A stretch of 64,000 nucleotides of DNA from Deltaproteobacteria bacterium (GCA_029860075.1 JAOUBX010000013.1:1-64000), one strand, 5' to 3'. Shown: positions 51,886 to 60,900, counted from the first letter of the stretch. Translations and numbers: made by a program. The notes: generated by a model from the letters alone, not told the origin.

Positions 51886-52730
51886 GGCAGACTATCACAT
51901 AAAATTCCATGTTCATAATATTCATCATATACCGTGCCAGGACACCCTTTATCTCTCGCCCAATCATGACAAGAGCCGCATACGGTGCTATTATTGCAAT
52001 GGCAATCCATCTCCTTCCGCCACAAGGGGTCGCCCGTGGCGGCATCAGCCTCTCCCAAATAAAGGTTATGGGAATTGCCGCCATCGTTATGCGGGTTATG
52101 GCAGGAATGGCATTGAACTCTTCCTTCGCCGTCAAGCAAAACTTTTTTATTGTAATCCGACAAGGGAAGTATAAACTTACCCGGGTCTACCTGCTCTTTC
52201 AGATAGGCGGCGCTTGAATAATTCATGGAAACAGGGTGATTATAATGTCCGGTCGTCAAATCGGTCCCGATATAGCCGATAGAGCCCGGCTGCAGATAAC
52301 CTGAGCTGACACTGCTCCCCACCACGGGAATGTCACCATCGACAGAAAAAACGGCACCTACTGCGACAGTGCCGTCATGACATCCAAGACACTTTCTCGA
52401 AATGCCGTTAGGCTGTATCTTCCCTACTGTCGTACTAATAACGACAAAAGTAGAAACAGTGGACATATGCCCCCAGAGAGGCGCCTGAGTCGATTCGGCA
52501 TTGTGGGGCATGTGGCAGAAAATGCATACCCTGTTTCTCCGGAAGTCTGGAGATGAAGGGTCGGCAGATGCACTGCCCACATATGGCGACCAGGCAGAAA
52601 GATTATGCCTGGTGTTAACTATATCGGCATAGCCCCCGGAAGGAGCGGCCAACAACAAGAGGGCAACCATAACCCCCCACCTTGCTGCCGGCTGGGTGGC
52701 TGCAACAGCTATCAATCGATTAAATATCAT
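51882..52730 (-). CDS. Tetrahaem c-type cytochrome (doubled CXXCH type)
   Basis: 282 aa with a signal peptide ending GGYA (35). Haem motifs CIFCH 69-73, CLGCH 114-118, CHSCH 207-211 and CGSCH 251-255. The opening VNTRHNLSAWSPY and CIFCHMPHNAES followed by PLWGH are typical of a cytochrome group common in Geobacter-like bacteria, often beside NHL proteins. Three or four extra Cys at the end may form disulfides. It overlaps both neighbours. Confidence 0.82.
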   Translation of the reverse strand: MIFNRLIAVAATQPAARWGVMVALLLLAAPSGGYADIVNTRHNLSAWSPYVGSASADPSSPDFRRNRVCIFCHMPHNAESTQAPLWGHMSTVSTFVVISTTVGKIQPNGISRKCLGCHDGTVAVGAVFSVDGDIPVVGSSVSSGYLQPGSIGYIGTDLTTGHYNHPVSMNYSSAAYLKEQVDPGKFILPLSDYNKKVLLDGEGRVQCHSCHNPHNDGGNSHNLYLGEADAATGDPLWRKEMDCHCNNSTVCGSCHDWARDKGCPGTVYDEYYEHGILCDSLP

Positions 52731-53791
52731 TATTCATTACCTGTAAACTTAAAAACCTGAATTCTTTTATTATATATGTCCGCTATAAATATTCTGTCTT
52801 CCCTATCAATAAACATACCGGAAGGACCTCCAAAGCGGCCGAGGCCGTCGCCGCTCCCGCCGAATACAATCAACAAGGCGCCCTGTTGATCAAAGACCTG
52901 TACATAATCGGCAGCATAGTCCGCCACGTAAATATTTCCATGACTGTCAGCTGCAACACCCCGGGACAACTGAAGCGTTCCGGCCACCTGTCCTCCCTGA
53001 CCAAATTTAAAAAGAAATTCCCCGTCCTTTGAAAAAAGCTGTATGCGAAAATTTAATTCATCATTTACATAAATTTTTTCATCTTTACCGATAAAAATAT
53101 GAGTGGGATAGTTAAATTTCCCTGCCTCTGTGCCCCGTCCCCCGAATAAAGTAATGAAATCTCCATTGAGATTGAAAATCTTGATATTATGATCTGTTGT
53201 GTCTGAAACATATAACCGGTCCTTTGCCTCATTCACCGCAATACCGGTAGGTCTCTTCAGACCGCCCCCCTCCCCTATTTCTTTTTTTAATTCTCCCAAT
53301 TTGCTAAAAATCCGTATTTTTCCACTTCTGGGATACGTTACATATATATTATCCTTTGCAACTGCTATGCCAACGGGATAATCCTTATCTTCACCGGCGT
53401 AGTTCCCCTCATCAGGAAAATAACGGAAAATAAATGATGCCTCTTCATCCATATCGATGGAGATGACTTCTCCCCTGTCCCTGTCAACTACATATAATAT
53501 CCCTTTTTCATCGACAGTGACACTATAAGGCGCCAGAAAGCTCCGGACTTCAAGACTCTGGCCTGTAATTTTATCCCATGATTCTGAAAAAAATCCTTTA
53601 TTTTTGGAAAATCCGCGAGTTTCGATACCCGAAACAGAAGCGACAAATTTTATTTTAGCCTTCAAGGGAGGACGGGGCCAGGCCAGGTCCACATCCCTCC
53701 CGTCAATGCGGGCGACCGTTATTTCTGCACATCCGGCAAAAAAAAAGAGGAATAAAGCAATGAGGACAAAAGCGATGCCGTTAATTTTCAT
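52730..53791 (-). CDS. NHL-repeat beta-propeller lipoprotein
   Basis: 353 aa from ATG 53791 (a TTG two codons upstream also possible). Lipobox FAGC near residue 20. Five to six NHL blades with repeats such as GIAVNEAKDRLYVSDTTDHN, GKFNYPTHIFIGKDEKIYVN and GPSGMFIDREDRIFIADIYN. NHL lipoproteins commonly lie beside multihaem cytochromes (for example next to omcS in Geobacter, from memory), where they may bind or assemble them. Confidence 0.8.
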   Translation of the reverse strand: MKINGIAFVLIALFLFFFAGCAEITVARIDGRDVDLAWPRPPLKAKIKFVASVSGIETRGFSKNKGFFSESWDKITGQSLEVRSFLAPYSVTVDEKGILYVVDRDRGEVISIDMDEEASFIFRYFPDEGNYAGEDKDYPVGIAVAKDNIYVTYPRSGKIRIFSKLGELKKEIGEGGGLKRPTGIAVNEAKDRLYVSDTTDHNIKIFNLNGDFITLFGGRGTEAGKFNYPTHIFIGKDEKIYVNDELNFRIQLFSKDGEFLFKFGQGGQVAGTLQLSRGVAADSHGNIYVADYAADYVQVFDQQGALLIVFGGSGDGLGRFGGPSGMFIDREDRIFIADIYNKRIQVFKFTGNE

Positions 53792-53996
53792 GCCCAAACA
53801 CCCTGCCCATAAGCGCTAAAACAATCTTCTTCAACAATATCAGGCCCTCTTCAATATTAGTTTAGACCATAAAAGAATGATGATAATTCACCGGAATGAT
53901 CACTTTTAGTTCAATAAAAAAACTGTCTTTTCACGGAGTATAAAAATAAAATGCGTGAAAATCCTGCCTCTATCGAGCCGTTCATCTGTTGACAGC

Positions 53997-54494
53997 TTAC
54001 TCATTAGCCGACCTGCCATGACAAGAAAGACATAAATTATCAAAGCTGTCTGCAAGTTTTCCCCTAGACAGAACAGGGTCAACGGTATGCACATTATGGC
54101 ATGTAGTAGCGCAGGTGATGAGTCCTTTACCGTCAAGCGGAAGGTCGCTCACATTGCTTTTAGGCTTTATGCCTGTTAAATGGTGCGGCCACTTGCTTGC
54201 TTCATGACAATCATCGCATAATCTTACCAGGTCCGTTCGCATTGATCGTTTTGCCGACGCTTCCTTTTTTGATTGACCGGAAGATTTCAGAATATGCGCA
54301 GGAGCCCTGTGACAAACGGGGCAGTTATCACCTTTATGAGGATTAAAATCCCTCTTTACGCCAACTTCATTTAGAAAATCGGGGTTGGTAACATTGATGC
54401 CCCTGGAAACGGTGATACATCCTGCGACTAAAACCGGGAAAACAGGTAAAAACAAAAAAGCAATTCTCTTGTTATGGAACAGCATTTTAAACAT
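53997..54494 (-). CDS. Tetrahaem cytochrome lipoprotein
   Basis: 165 aa. Lipobox VAGC26. Motifs CPVCH 58-62, CDDCH 93-97, CX3CH CATTCH 128-133 and CLSCH 155-159. The lipid anchor suggests an outer-membrane or inner-membrane-held electron carrier. The start has no strong ribosome site. From 53798 to 53996 I see no gene; a short low-confidence frame on the minus strand there has no family signal. Confidence 0.8.
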   Translation of the reverse strand: MFKMLFHNKRIAFLFLPVFPVLVAGCITVSRGINVTNPDFLNEVGVKRDFNPHKGDNCPVCHRAPAHILKSSGQSKKEASAKRSMRTDLVRLCDDCHEASKWPHHLTGIKPKSNVSDLPLDGKGLITCATTCHNVHTVDPVLSRGKLADSFDNLCLSCHGRSANE

Positions 54495-54616
54495 AGAATT
54501 TATCTGTATTCAGAAGCTCCACCGGCTCCCTGCTCAATTATGATAGCATTTATCGGTGCAATTTATCAAAGATTTCTGCTTAACATAATTCATCAATTAA
54601 AATCTCTCTATTCCTC

Positions 54617-55432
54617 TCACCCGTGCATTTTCAGATCAATGTCAAAAATATGGTACGTCGCCCAGGGAATATAAACGAGTGACCAGTATCCTGCCAGAAT
54701 CGTTACCATAGCGACAATGACAAGCCGGGCCATTTTTTCCCTCGTCCAGCCGTAAAAAAGCCTTAAGTGAATAATAAGACCGTAAAAAAGCCATGAAATG
54801 AGCCAGAGAATGGTTACCGGGTCCCAGACAAACCACTTGCCGTAGAGAATGGATGAATAGTAGGAACCGAGCGCAAACATGGTTGTATGAAAAATAAAAC
54901 CAAGGGTCATATATTTGAAAATGAGTTCATCCAGCATCTCCGGTGAAGGGAGGTTCCCGGCAAGCAAGGCCCGGTCTTTAGCCAGATAAAAGAGAGACAA
55001 AACAAAAGCGATACAGTACGCGCCATAGGCAAGCCAGGAAAAGAGCGCATGAAGATCGACCCAGATGCTCTGTTCCGAAATAGTAAGGGGTATATGGGCG
55101 GTATTAAAAGTCAGACCATAGACAATGTGTAGTAAAGCCAGGAAAAGCATACAAGGGATAAGCAGTTCACTCTTTCTGTAGCTGTTAACAGCAAGGAAGG
55201 TGGCTGCCGCCATAAACCACGATGCGGCAAGGGTCGCCTCATAGGTGCCGAATACAGGGGGATGGCCCGCCTGATACCAGCGGATTGCAGCCGATGCAAG
55301 CTGCGCCGCAATAGCCAGTGGAAGTATCACATAGAGAATGAGCGTTCTTTTAAGATTAAGGAAGAAGGCTGTAATTGAAAAAAGATAGAGGAACGCAGCG
55401 GCAGCCAGGAAAACTATTTCAAATTCAGACAT
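54617..55432 (-). CDS. CcsA-like cytochrome c maturation protein, degenerate WWD motif
   Basis: 271 aa with eight hydrophobic segments, a paralogue of the next gene. The conserved pattern is present (YQAGHPPVFGTYEATLAASW; DLHALFSWLAYGAYC), but the haem-handling WWD region reads GKWFVWDPVTILWLISW instead of WGWDPIETWSLITW. It may therefore serve as a partner subunit or act on special haem motifs such as CX3CH. ATG at 55432. Confidence 0.8.
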   Translation of the reverse strand: MSEFEIVFLAAAAFLYLFSITAFFLNLKRTLILYVILPLAIAAQLASAAIRWYQAGHPPVFGTYEATLAASWFMAAATFLAVNSYRKSELLIPCMLFLALLHIVYGLTFNTAHIPLTISEQSIWVDLHALFSWLAYGAYCIAFVLSLFYLAKDRALLAGNLPSPEMLDELIFKYMTLGFIFHTTMFALGSYYSSILYGKWFVWDPVTILWLISWLFYGLIIHLRLFYGWTREKMARLVIVAMVTILAGYWSLVYIPWATYHIFDIDLKMHG

Positions 55433-55484
55433 AGAAGATCTCTCTTACCTAAAAACTTTATTGCCGCTTTCTATCACCGGGCCA

Positions 55485-56312
55485 TTAAAGAATCGTCGTA
55501 TGAATTCCCTGTATAAAGCCGATTCCCCCAAAAGTGATAAAAACGAATATGATGGAAACAATGGCAAGCCAGGCCATTCTTTTTCCCTTCCATCCCAGGG
55601 TCACCCCGAGATGGATATAGATGGCATAAACAAGCCAGGTGATTAGCGACCATGTTTCTATGGGGTCCCATCCCCAGTAGCGTCCCCAGAGACCATAGGC
55701 CCATATGGCCCCGGCGCCAACCCCTACGGAGAGGGCGATAAAACCGAAGATGGCTGTCTTAACAAGCAAGTAATCCAAAATATTGAGATCGGGGAAGCGT
55801 TCATAAAAAGGGATTTCCTTTCCAGCGGCTAAAGCCCTGCTCTTCAGCAAATAGACCATACCAAGTGCCGCCATGATACAGAAAGTTCCATAGGCTATCC
55901 AGGCAAAAAGCACATGAAGTATGAGCCAGTTGCTCCTGAAAGGAGGTGAAAGGGGCTCCAGGTAGGGTTTTGACATGATGCCGTTGCCTATCATGAGCAA
56001 GATAATGGGAACAATGGCAATGCCCAGTATTTCCAGCTTTTTACTCCGCCAACGAATAGTAAAGTAGATCAGGAGAATAAACCAGGCGCCGAGCGTCGCA
56101 TTTTCATAGGAACGCATGACCGGCGCATGCCCTGTCTCGACCCATCTTATGATCATGCTGATGTTGTGGGGCAAATAACCTATGAGGGCCAACCGCCAGC
56201 CCCATATAACAGGCTTCTCCTTCTTGAAGACAAATCCCCAGAGAAAGGCGATAAAGCTTGAGAAATAGATATAAAGGGCTATCCAGATAAATATGGCTTC
56301 TATGTTTGTCAT
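55485..56312 (-). CDS. ccsA: CcsA/ResC cytochrome c maturation protein
   Basis: 275 aa with about eight membrane helices. The WWD motif is canonical (WGWDPIETWSLITWLVYAIY, near 222-241), with the flanking His in WVETGHAPVMRSYEN and ILHVLFAWIAYG. Part of system II cytochrome c synthesis together with ResB. A repeat-type hairpin separates it from the ResB gene upstream. Confidence 0.9.
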   Translation of the reverse strand: MTNIEAIFIWIALYIYFSSFIAFLWGFVFKKEKPVIWGWRLALIGYLPHNISMIIRWVETGHAPVMRSYENATLGAWFILLIYFTIRWRSKKLEILGIAIVPIILLMIGNGIMSKPYLEPLSPPFRSNWLILHVLFAWIAYGTFCIMAALGMVYLLKSRALAAGKEIPFYERFPDLNILDYLLVKTAIFGFIALSVGVGAGAIWAYGLWGRYWGWDPIETWSLITWLVYAIYIHLGVTLGWKGKRMAWLAIVSIIFVFITFGGIGFIQGIHTTIL

Positions 56313-56360
56313 GTCAACTCACCCTTGAGCGTATTTTTTGCTCCCTTCAAAAATCCCCCT

Positions 56361-56384
56361 AAGCCCCCTTTGGGAAAGGGGCTT
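56361..56384. terminator. Hairpin between resB and ccsA
   Basis: AAGCCCCCTTTGGGAAAGGG then GCTT forms AAGCCCC-C-TTT with AAA-GGGGCTT, one bulged base. On the minus strand it lies just after the ResB stop and is followed at a distance by GATTTTTG. It could attenuate transcription into ccsA or be a dispersed repeat. Confidence 0.3.
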
Positions 56385-57700
56385 TATGATGCTCTCCCCT
56401 TTGTCATTGCAACTTTACTACATTTTCCCTTAAATGTAACGGGATAATAGTCCGACCGGGTATAGATGAAGACCTTGCCTTCACCCTGCACCAGCGCCAC
56501 TTCATTCCTGCAAAAAATCATCCGCCAGACAAGCCCCGTGATCATCATAAAAAATGACGCAATAATCCACCGCAAGCCCGGGTCCCTGACGATGCTGAAT
56601 GCACCATTATAACTGATTTTTGGAAAAGAGAGTTTATAATCATCAAAAAACAGGGGCTGTCCCCCCTTGACTACTCCTGAATAGAGGAGCCGCTTGTTTT
56701 TTACCACCTTCACCTGGCTGGCCGGGTTATTAAGGTTCATAGACCGGTTGACGAGCATGCCTTCCGACAAAACGGCATCGGGATAAATGGAAAGCGATAT
56801 TTTATAGGGAAAGCCCGGTATCTGAAACGAATCGAAGGACCCCGGTCCGAAGTTGGCAAGATTGACGGCCCCCTGGTCCGCCAATCTGCCGTTTTTGTCG
56901 CTCAAAATATAGCTTGCCGTATAATTTAGCTCCTCTATGGTAATACGGTAACCATCAATGCTTCCTGCCTTGCTAAGCCACACGGGGAATGTCTTTTCAC
57001 CGGATGTAATGTCTGCCCTGAGATCGGTAAACAGGAGATGGCTTCCCCAGAAATCCGTTTTTATATCTTTTACCAGAAAAGGTGTTTTCATAAAATCCGC
57101 GCCGGGCGCCGCATGGAGTTGTGCATATTCACCATATGTGCCGGTAAACTTTTGCCCCTCAACGAGATACACCTTTCCTTCAAAACGGTACTGAAGGCTG
57201 ACGTAAATGCCTGTAAGAATGAGTATAAAAGCAATATGAAACATGACATTGCCAAGTGGTGAAAATCTGCCGCCATAAGCGTAAAGCAAAAAGGGATTTT
57301 CAGCCCCTGGAGACAGTTCACCATGACGCTTCCCTTCACTAACGGTGTATAATCTTTTTTTCAGATAGGATGCAAACGCTTTGGCATTTACTGAATCCTC
57401 CGCCAGTTCCGATTTGTCTCTGAACCTTTTCAGGTCCTCAGGCGAAGCCGGGGGGGCAGGTTTTTTACAACGCCGCAAAACAGCGGGGATCCATTTAATT
57501 TCACAAATGACAAGATTAATAACAAAGAGAAGATAGAGCACTTTATAAGGCAGAAGTTTGCTCAGGTTAGCAAGCCACCAGTCAGGAACGACAAGACTGA
57601 AAGCATAAAGCAGAAGGTAATAAACAATTGCCATAACAAAGATAAAAACAGAAAGCTTACGGGAACCGAGAAAATCCCAGCTTTTTTTGATGAACTTCAT
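56384..57700 (-). CDS. resB: ResB-like cytochrome c maturation protein, longer copy
   Basis: 438 aa with four membrane helices (SVFIFVMAIVYYLLLYAFS; LYLLFVINLVICEIKW; NVMFHIAFILILTGIYVS; IIASFFMMITGLVWRMIF) and a periplasmic domain between the third and fourth. GNVMFHIAF carries the ResB His. Works with CcsA to attach haem to apocytochromes. The ATG overlaps the stop of the unknown gene upstream (ATGA). Confidence 0.88.
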   Translation of the reverse strand: MKFIKKSWDFLGSRKLSVFIFVMAIVYYLLLYAFSLVVPDWWLANLSKLLPYKVLYLLFVINLVICEIKWIPAVLRRCKKPAPPASPEDLKRFRDKSELAEDSVNAKAFASYLKKRLYTVSEGKRHGELSPGAENPFLLYAYGGRFSPLGNVMFHIAFILILTGIYVSLQYRFEGKVYLVEGQKFTGTYGEYAQLHAAPGADFMKTPFLVKDIKTDFWGSHLLFTDLRADITSGEKTFPVWLSKAGSIDGYRITIEELNYTASYILSDKNGRLADQGAVNLANFGPGSFDSFQIPGFPYKISLSIYPDAVLSEGMLVNRSMNLNNPASQVKVVKNKRLLYSGVVKGGQPLFFDDYKLSFPKISYNGAFSIVRDPGLRWIIASFFMMITGLVWRMIFCRNEVALVQGEGKVFIYTRSDYYPVTFKGKCSKVAMTKGRAS

Positions 57701-58215
57701 GGGGCCGCCCTGCCTTCCTTTTCAGCCCGGGCCACAGACTCCATGTCTGTCACAAGCAGCCCTTTTTCACCTTTTTCAATAATATAGGCAACAGCCATCT
57801 CCTTTCGCCCCGTCTCTCCCCCTTCAGAGGTTTCAAGGACCGTCACCTTGCCTGACAAGGGAGAAAACGCCTCAACGCGAAGAATAACCAGGGACCTTAC
57901 TTCACTTTTTACGGTAATATTATTCGTCAGATTATAAACCAGTTCATCATGGATGGATCGCTGCACCTCGGGGCTGGCCGGGAGTTGCCAGGCCATGCCC
58001 GGATTGGATGCGGCATGAGCGCCGGAGAGCTGTTCATTAAAGTCTTTGAGAAATCCATAAAGTTTCTCTTCAGTAAAGCTATTTTCCGCGTCAACCGCTG
58101 AAACCTTCGTCTCGTCTTTAAAAAGAGGCAAAATAAGCTTTTCATACTCGTCAATATAGGCAAAAAGGAAAAACAAAACAAGTGAACCCATAACCATATA
58201 GAGTGTTTTTTTCAT
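57697..58215 (-). CDS. Membrane-anchored hypothetical protein between two resB genes
   Basis: 172 aa from ATG 58215; the frame is open 30 codons further upstream but that part looks non-coding (dispersed repeat). One N-terminal helix (LYMVMGSLVLFFLFAYI), then a periplasmic part with a helix (EEKLYGFLKDFNEQLSGAH) and beta strands (VILRVEAFSPLSGKVTVLE-type). No cysteine pair for thioredoxin-like activity. Not recognised; its position suggests a role in cytochrome maturation. Confidence 0.6.
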   Translation of the reverse strand: MKKTLYMVMGSLVLFFLFAYIDEYEKLILPLFKDETKVSAVDAENSFTEEKLYGFLKDFNEQLSGAHAASNPGMAWQLPASPEVQRSIHDELVYNLTNNITVKSEVRSLVILRVEAFSPLSGKVTVLETSEGGETGRKEMAVAYIIEKGEKGLLVTDMESVARAEKEGRAAP

Positions 58216-58394
58216 TAAAAAATATTTTCCTCTTTTTTTCAGACACAGATTTTGGGATGCCCTTTTCGCTGCAAGGAGAGATCCTTGTCTCGAAATGACA
58301 GACAATTAAAACCTTTTGCCCGGGGCTTGCCGAAGCGAATCAAATCATAGCCAAATCGCCGTCCGGATATTTTCAGTCTTTCCTCATTGATAAA

Positions 58395-59501
58395 TTATGC
58401 TTTTCCTGCCTCCCCTTTGACGTTCCGCTTCATAGTCAGAAACCTCATAGAGAGCCCGCCCACAACAAGAAAAAAAGCGACAATAAAGACAGGAATACCC
58501 TGATCTCTCTTTACGAGAAAATGGGCCCAGTATTTCAGTTCGGGAAAGCTAATATGATAGCCCATAATATTGGCCGAGCTTCCCATTTTAATGTGCTGGA
58601 ATTTTGATTCCTTGCCCCATCGTTTGACTTTGACGGCAACAACAGGATTATTGGGAAGCCGGGACTTGCTGCGGGGACCTTTATCCGTCATTTCAAAGTC
58701 AGGATGAAACCTGACGTAGATCATCGTATTCTTTCCCGGCACTTCAAAGGAATCTTCCTTTCCCTTGACAACGACAAGGTTAATAAAAGCATCGACGAGT
58801 ACCTCCCCTTTGTCACCCTTTACGACAAAAGCAGGAGCAAAGCCATATTTATGAAGCGTATATTGAAGGCCGTCAATTTTGAGGGGATGATTGACCTTGA
58901 TAACGGTCTCAAAAGGAATGTCCCCCCTGTCGATGGTAACGCTCGCCTCATGGTCGATGGCAAATTCCCCCTGGTAAATGTTTGCATACCTTGTCATGGT
59001 AATGCTTCCTTCGGGCAGTTCAATACCGCTTTCAGGTTCCCGTAATATCCTGAGATAACCTTCCCGTCCAAGGGGAAAGCTATAACCTTCCGTAAGAAGC
59101 ACCTCCCCCTCGAAGAGGGTAATTTTCGTGATCATGGCGGCAACAATAATGGTAAGGAGCCCGGCATGAAATATCATTGAGCCCCAGAAACCAGGGTCTT
59201 TTTTCTTGCGCCTTATCAACCTTTCAATGGTACAGATGAGGGTGCTGAGAAATATAAAGGCAGGCAGAACGTAAAACCAGGGGGAAGATATAATTCCCGT
59301 ACCGCCAAAGGTTTTTGAAAAGTTGTAGGAAAAGGAACGCTCTTTCTGGTAAAAGAGCCGCATCTCTTCATCCATCATGTTAATATCGGGCAATTGAGAT
59401 GACAATACAAGAAGCGCCGTCATGAGAACAAGCAGCGTAATCGCTACCTTTCTTGACAGAAAAAAGGAGACAATTCTTTTAGTTAATGGCGCTATCGGCA
59501 T
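58395..59501 (-). CDS. resB: ResB-like cytochrome c maturation protein, shorter copy
   Basis: 368 aa. Four membrane helices (VAITLLVLMTALLVLSS; PWFYVLPAFIFLSTLIC; GSMIFHAGLLTIIVAAMI; GIPVFIVAFFLVVGGLSM) and a periplasmic beta domain. FHAGLL holds the conserved His. A paralogue of the ResB at 56384. It is the first gene of the minus-strand maturation run; the promoter should lie in 59502-59680 but was not clearly seen. Confidence 0.85.
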   Translation of the reverse strand: MPIAPLTKRIVSFFLSRKVAITLLVLMTALLVLSSQLPDINMMDEEMRLFYQKERSFSYNFSKTFGGTGIISSPWFYVLPAFIFLSTLICTIERLIRRKKKDPGFWGSMIFHAGLLTIIVAAMITKITLFEGEVLLTEGYSFPLGREGYLRILREPESGIELPEGSITMTRYANIYQGEFAIDHEASVTIDRGDIPFETVIKVNHPLKIDGLQYTLHKYGFAPAFVVKGDKGEVLVDAFINLVVVKGKEDSFEVPGKNTMIYVRFHPDFEMTDKGPRSKSRLPNNPVVAVKVKRWGKESKFQHIKMGSSANIMGYHISFPELKYWAHFLVKRDQGIPVFIVAFFLVVGGLSMRFLTMKRNVKGEAGKA

Positions 59502-59730
59502 GAGGGTAATTTAGCATATCCTGGAGGATAAGAAAAGGCAGAGTCAATCTGTGAGTCACAGCCGCAGCCGGGCATACGAAAAGATGGCGCCAATCATTGC
59601 ATAAAAAAATAAAAAAAGGCACAATCCCTCATCTGTTTTTTATCTGCTTTATTTCAACGCATATGACCTTGCTTTACCCACCCCCTTTGTGTACTATGAC
59701 CTCAATTCCCTTCAACTACAGGCAGTGATT

Positions 59731-60438
59731 ATGAAAACAAAGCAAATTTTACTTGTTGACGACTCCCATTTTTTCATGCAGGCCATGAAGGAATTTCTCA
59801 CAAGGTCCGGCCTTGAAGTTCTCACTGCCGCCAGCGGGCGGGAGACACTTAAACTTCTCAATAATCATACTCCCCATGTTATTCTCATGGACTTTCATTT
59901 AAGTGACATAAGCGGTGATGCCTGTTGCAGGCAGATAAAGACAAACAAGGCTACCGGCAGAATTCCCCTCATCATGCTTACGACGGCGGGAAACAGTGAA
60001 AGTATTGAAATGAGCAGAAGCGCCGGCTGTGATGACTGCCTTGAAAAGCCCCTCGATAAAATGGCGCTTCTTACCAAGGTAAAGCGATACATGGAAGTGC
60101 CCACGAGGGAGCACAGGCGCGTGCCTATCTGTGTTCCTGTCAACTATAGCTGCGGCAAGGGGGAATGTGACGGCATAATCTTCTGCATCAGTGAAGGTGG
60201 CATGTTTATCAAGGGGGAAGCCATTCTCGAAAGGGGAACGAGTATCAAGATCCGTTTTGCCATTCCCGAGATTACCTCTCAACTGGAAGTTGCAGGCGTT
60301 GTGGCCTGGAATACGGATGAGAGACTGCACCAGCCCACACGGATTGCCCCCGGATTCGGCGTCAGGTTTACTGCCCTTGATGATAATGCAATTGAAGCCA
60401 TAAAGCGATATGTGGGGCTGGGCGATTACCTTCTCTAG
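59731..60438 (+). CDS. Receiver domain-PilZ fusion protein
   Basis: 235 aa from ATG 59731; a GTG at 59689 would add 14 residues without a good ribosome site. Receiver domain (about 1-118) with Asp in VILMDFHLSD (near 52) and Lys in LEKPLD. PilZ/TIGR02266-like domain (about 125-230): REHRRVPICVPV fits RxxxR, and CISEGGMFI corresponds to (D/N)xSxxG with Cys replacing Asp/Asn. So cyclic-di-GMP binding is uncertain. Monocistronic, divergent from resB. Confidence 0.85.
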   Translation: MKTKQILLVDDSHFFMQAMKEFLTRSGLEVLTAASGRETLKLLNNHTPHVILMDFHLSDISGDACCRQIKTNKATGRIPLIMLTTAGNSESIEMSRSAGCDDCLEKPLDKMALLTKVKRYMEVPTREHRRVPICVPVNYSCGKGECDGIIFCISEGGMFIKGEAILERGTSIKIRFAIPEITSQLEVAGVVAWNTDERLHQPTRIAPGFGVRFTALDDNAIEAIKRYVGLGDYLL

Positions 60439-60552
60439 TTCAGGATAAAGCATTTACATAGTTTAGGTTTAGCGCCATGACCTAAAGCGCCACGCTTCTT
60501 CCGACGCTCGACAGCACATCACGGCATATCTGAAAAATGCCATAATCTCTCG

Positions 60553-60830
60553 CCTTTAAAGGAAGACAAGAGCCGCCTCATAACGACACCTGTCGACTCT
60601 CCTCTGGAATATACTGAAATGGTGAAGGTTCCCGAAGGCATCCGCTGCGCAGCTTCTGTCGCGCCATTCAGTCAAATTCTGAAAGGCTGCGCCTATACAG
60701 AAGCTTCACCTATAAGAATGTCCCGGCCATTGCTGAAAATACCCGTGGTAAAGACCGCTTCCGCTACAGGAGTGAGTTCTTGAATCTTGTCAGACTGGCG
60801 GATAATGCAGCGGCAATGGGTAAAAAATAA
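60553..60830 (+). pseudogene. Decayed 3' end of a vWA/DUF3520 (YfbK-like) gene
   Basis: In one frame the sequence reads LKEDKSRLITTPVD and EGIRCAASVAPFSQILKG; after a shift near 60690-60710 another frame reads SFTYKNVPAIAENTRGKDR and YRSEFLNLVRLADNAA, then TAA 60828-60830. This corresponds to the C-terminus of YfbK-type vWA proteins. The N-terminal part, with the vWA domain, is missing. 60439-60552 shows nothing else. Confidence 0.6.
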
Positions 60831-60861
60831 CAATATTAATCTTTTTTTCTGTCATTAAAAT

Positions 60862-60900
60862 AAAAAAGGCCCCCCTTTATAATGAAGGGGGGCCTTTTTT
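60862..60900. terminator. Bidirectional intrinsic terminator
   Basis: AAAAAAGGCCCCCCTT (from 60862) and AAGGGGGGCCTTTTTT (60885-60900) form a long GC-rich stem with T-runs on both strands. It serves the minus-strand VCBS gene and the plus-strand receiver-PilZ/pseudogene side. Confidence 0.85.
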
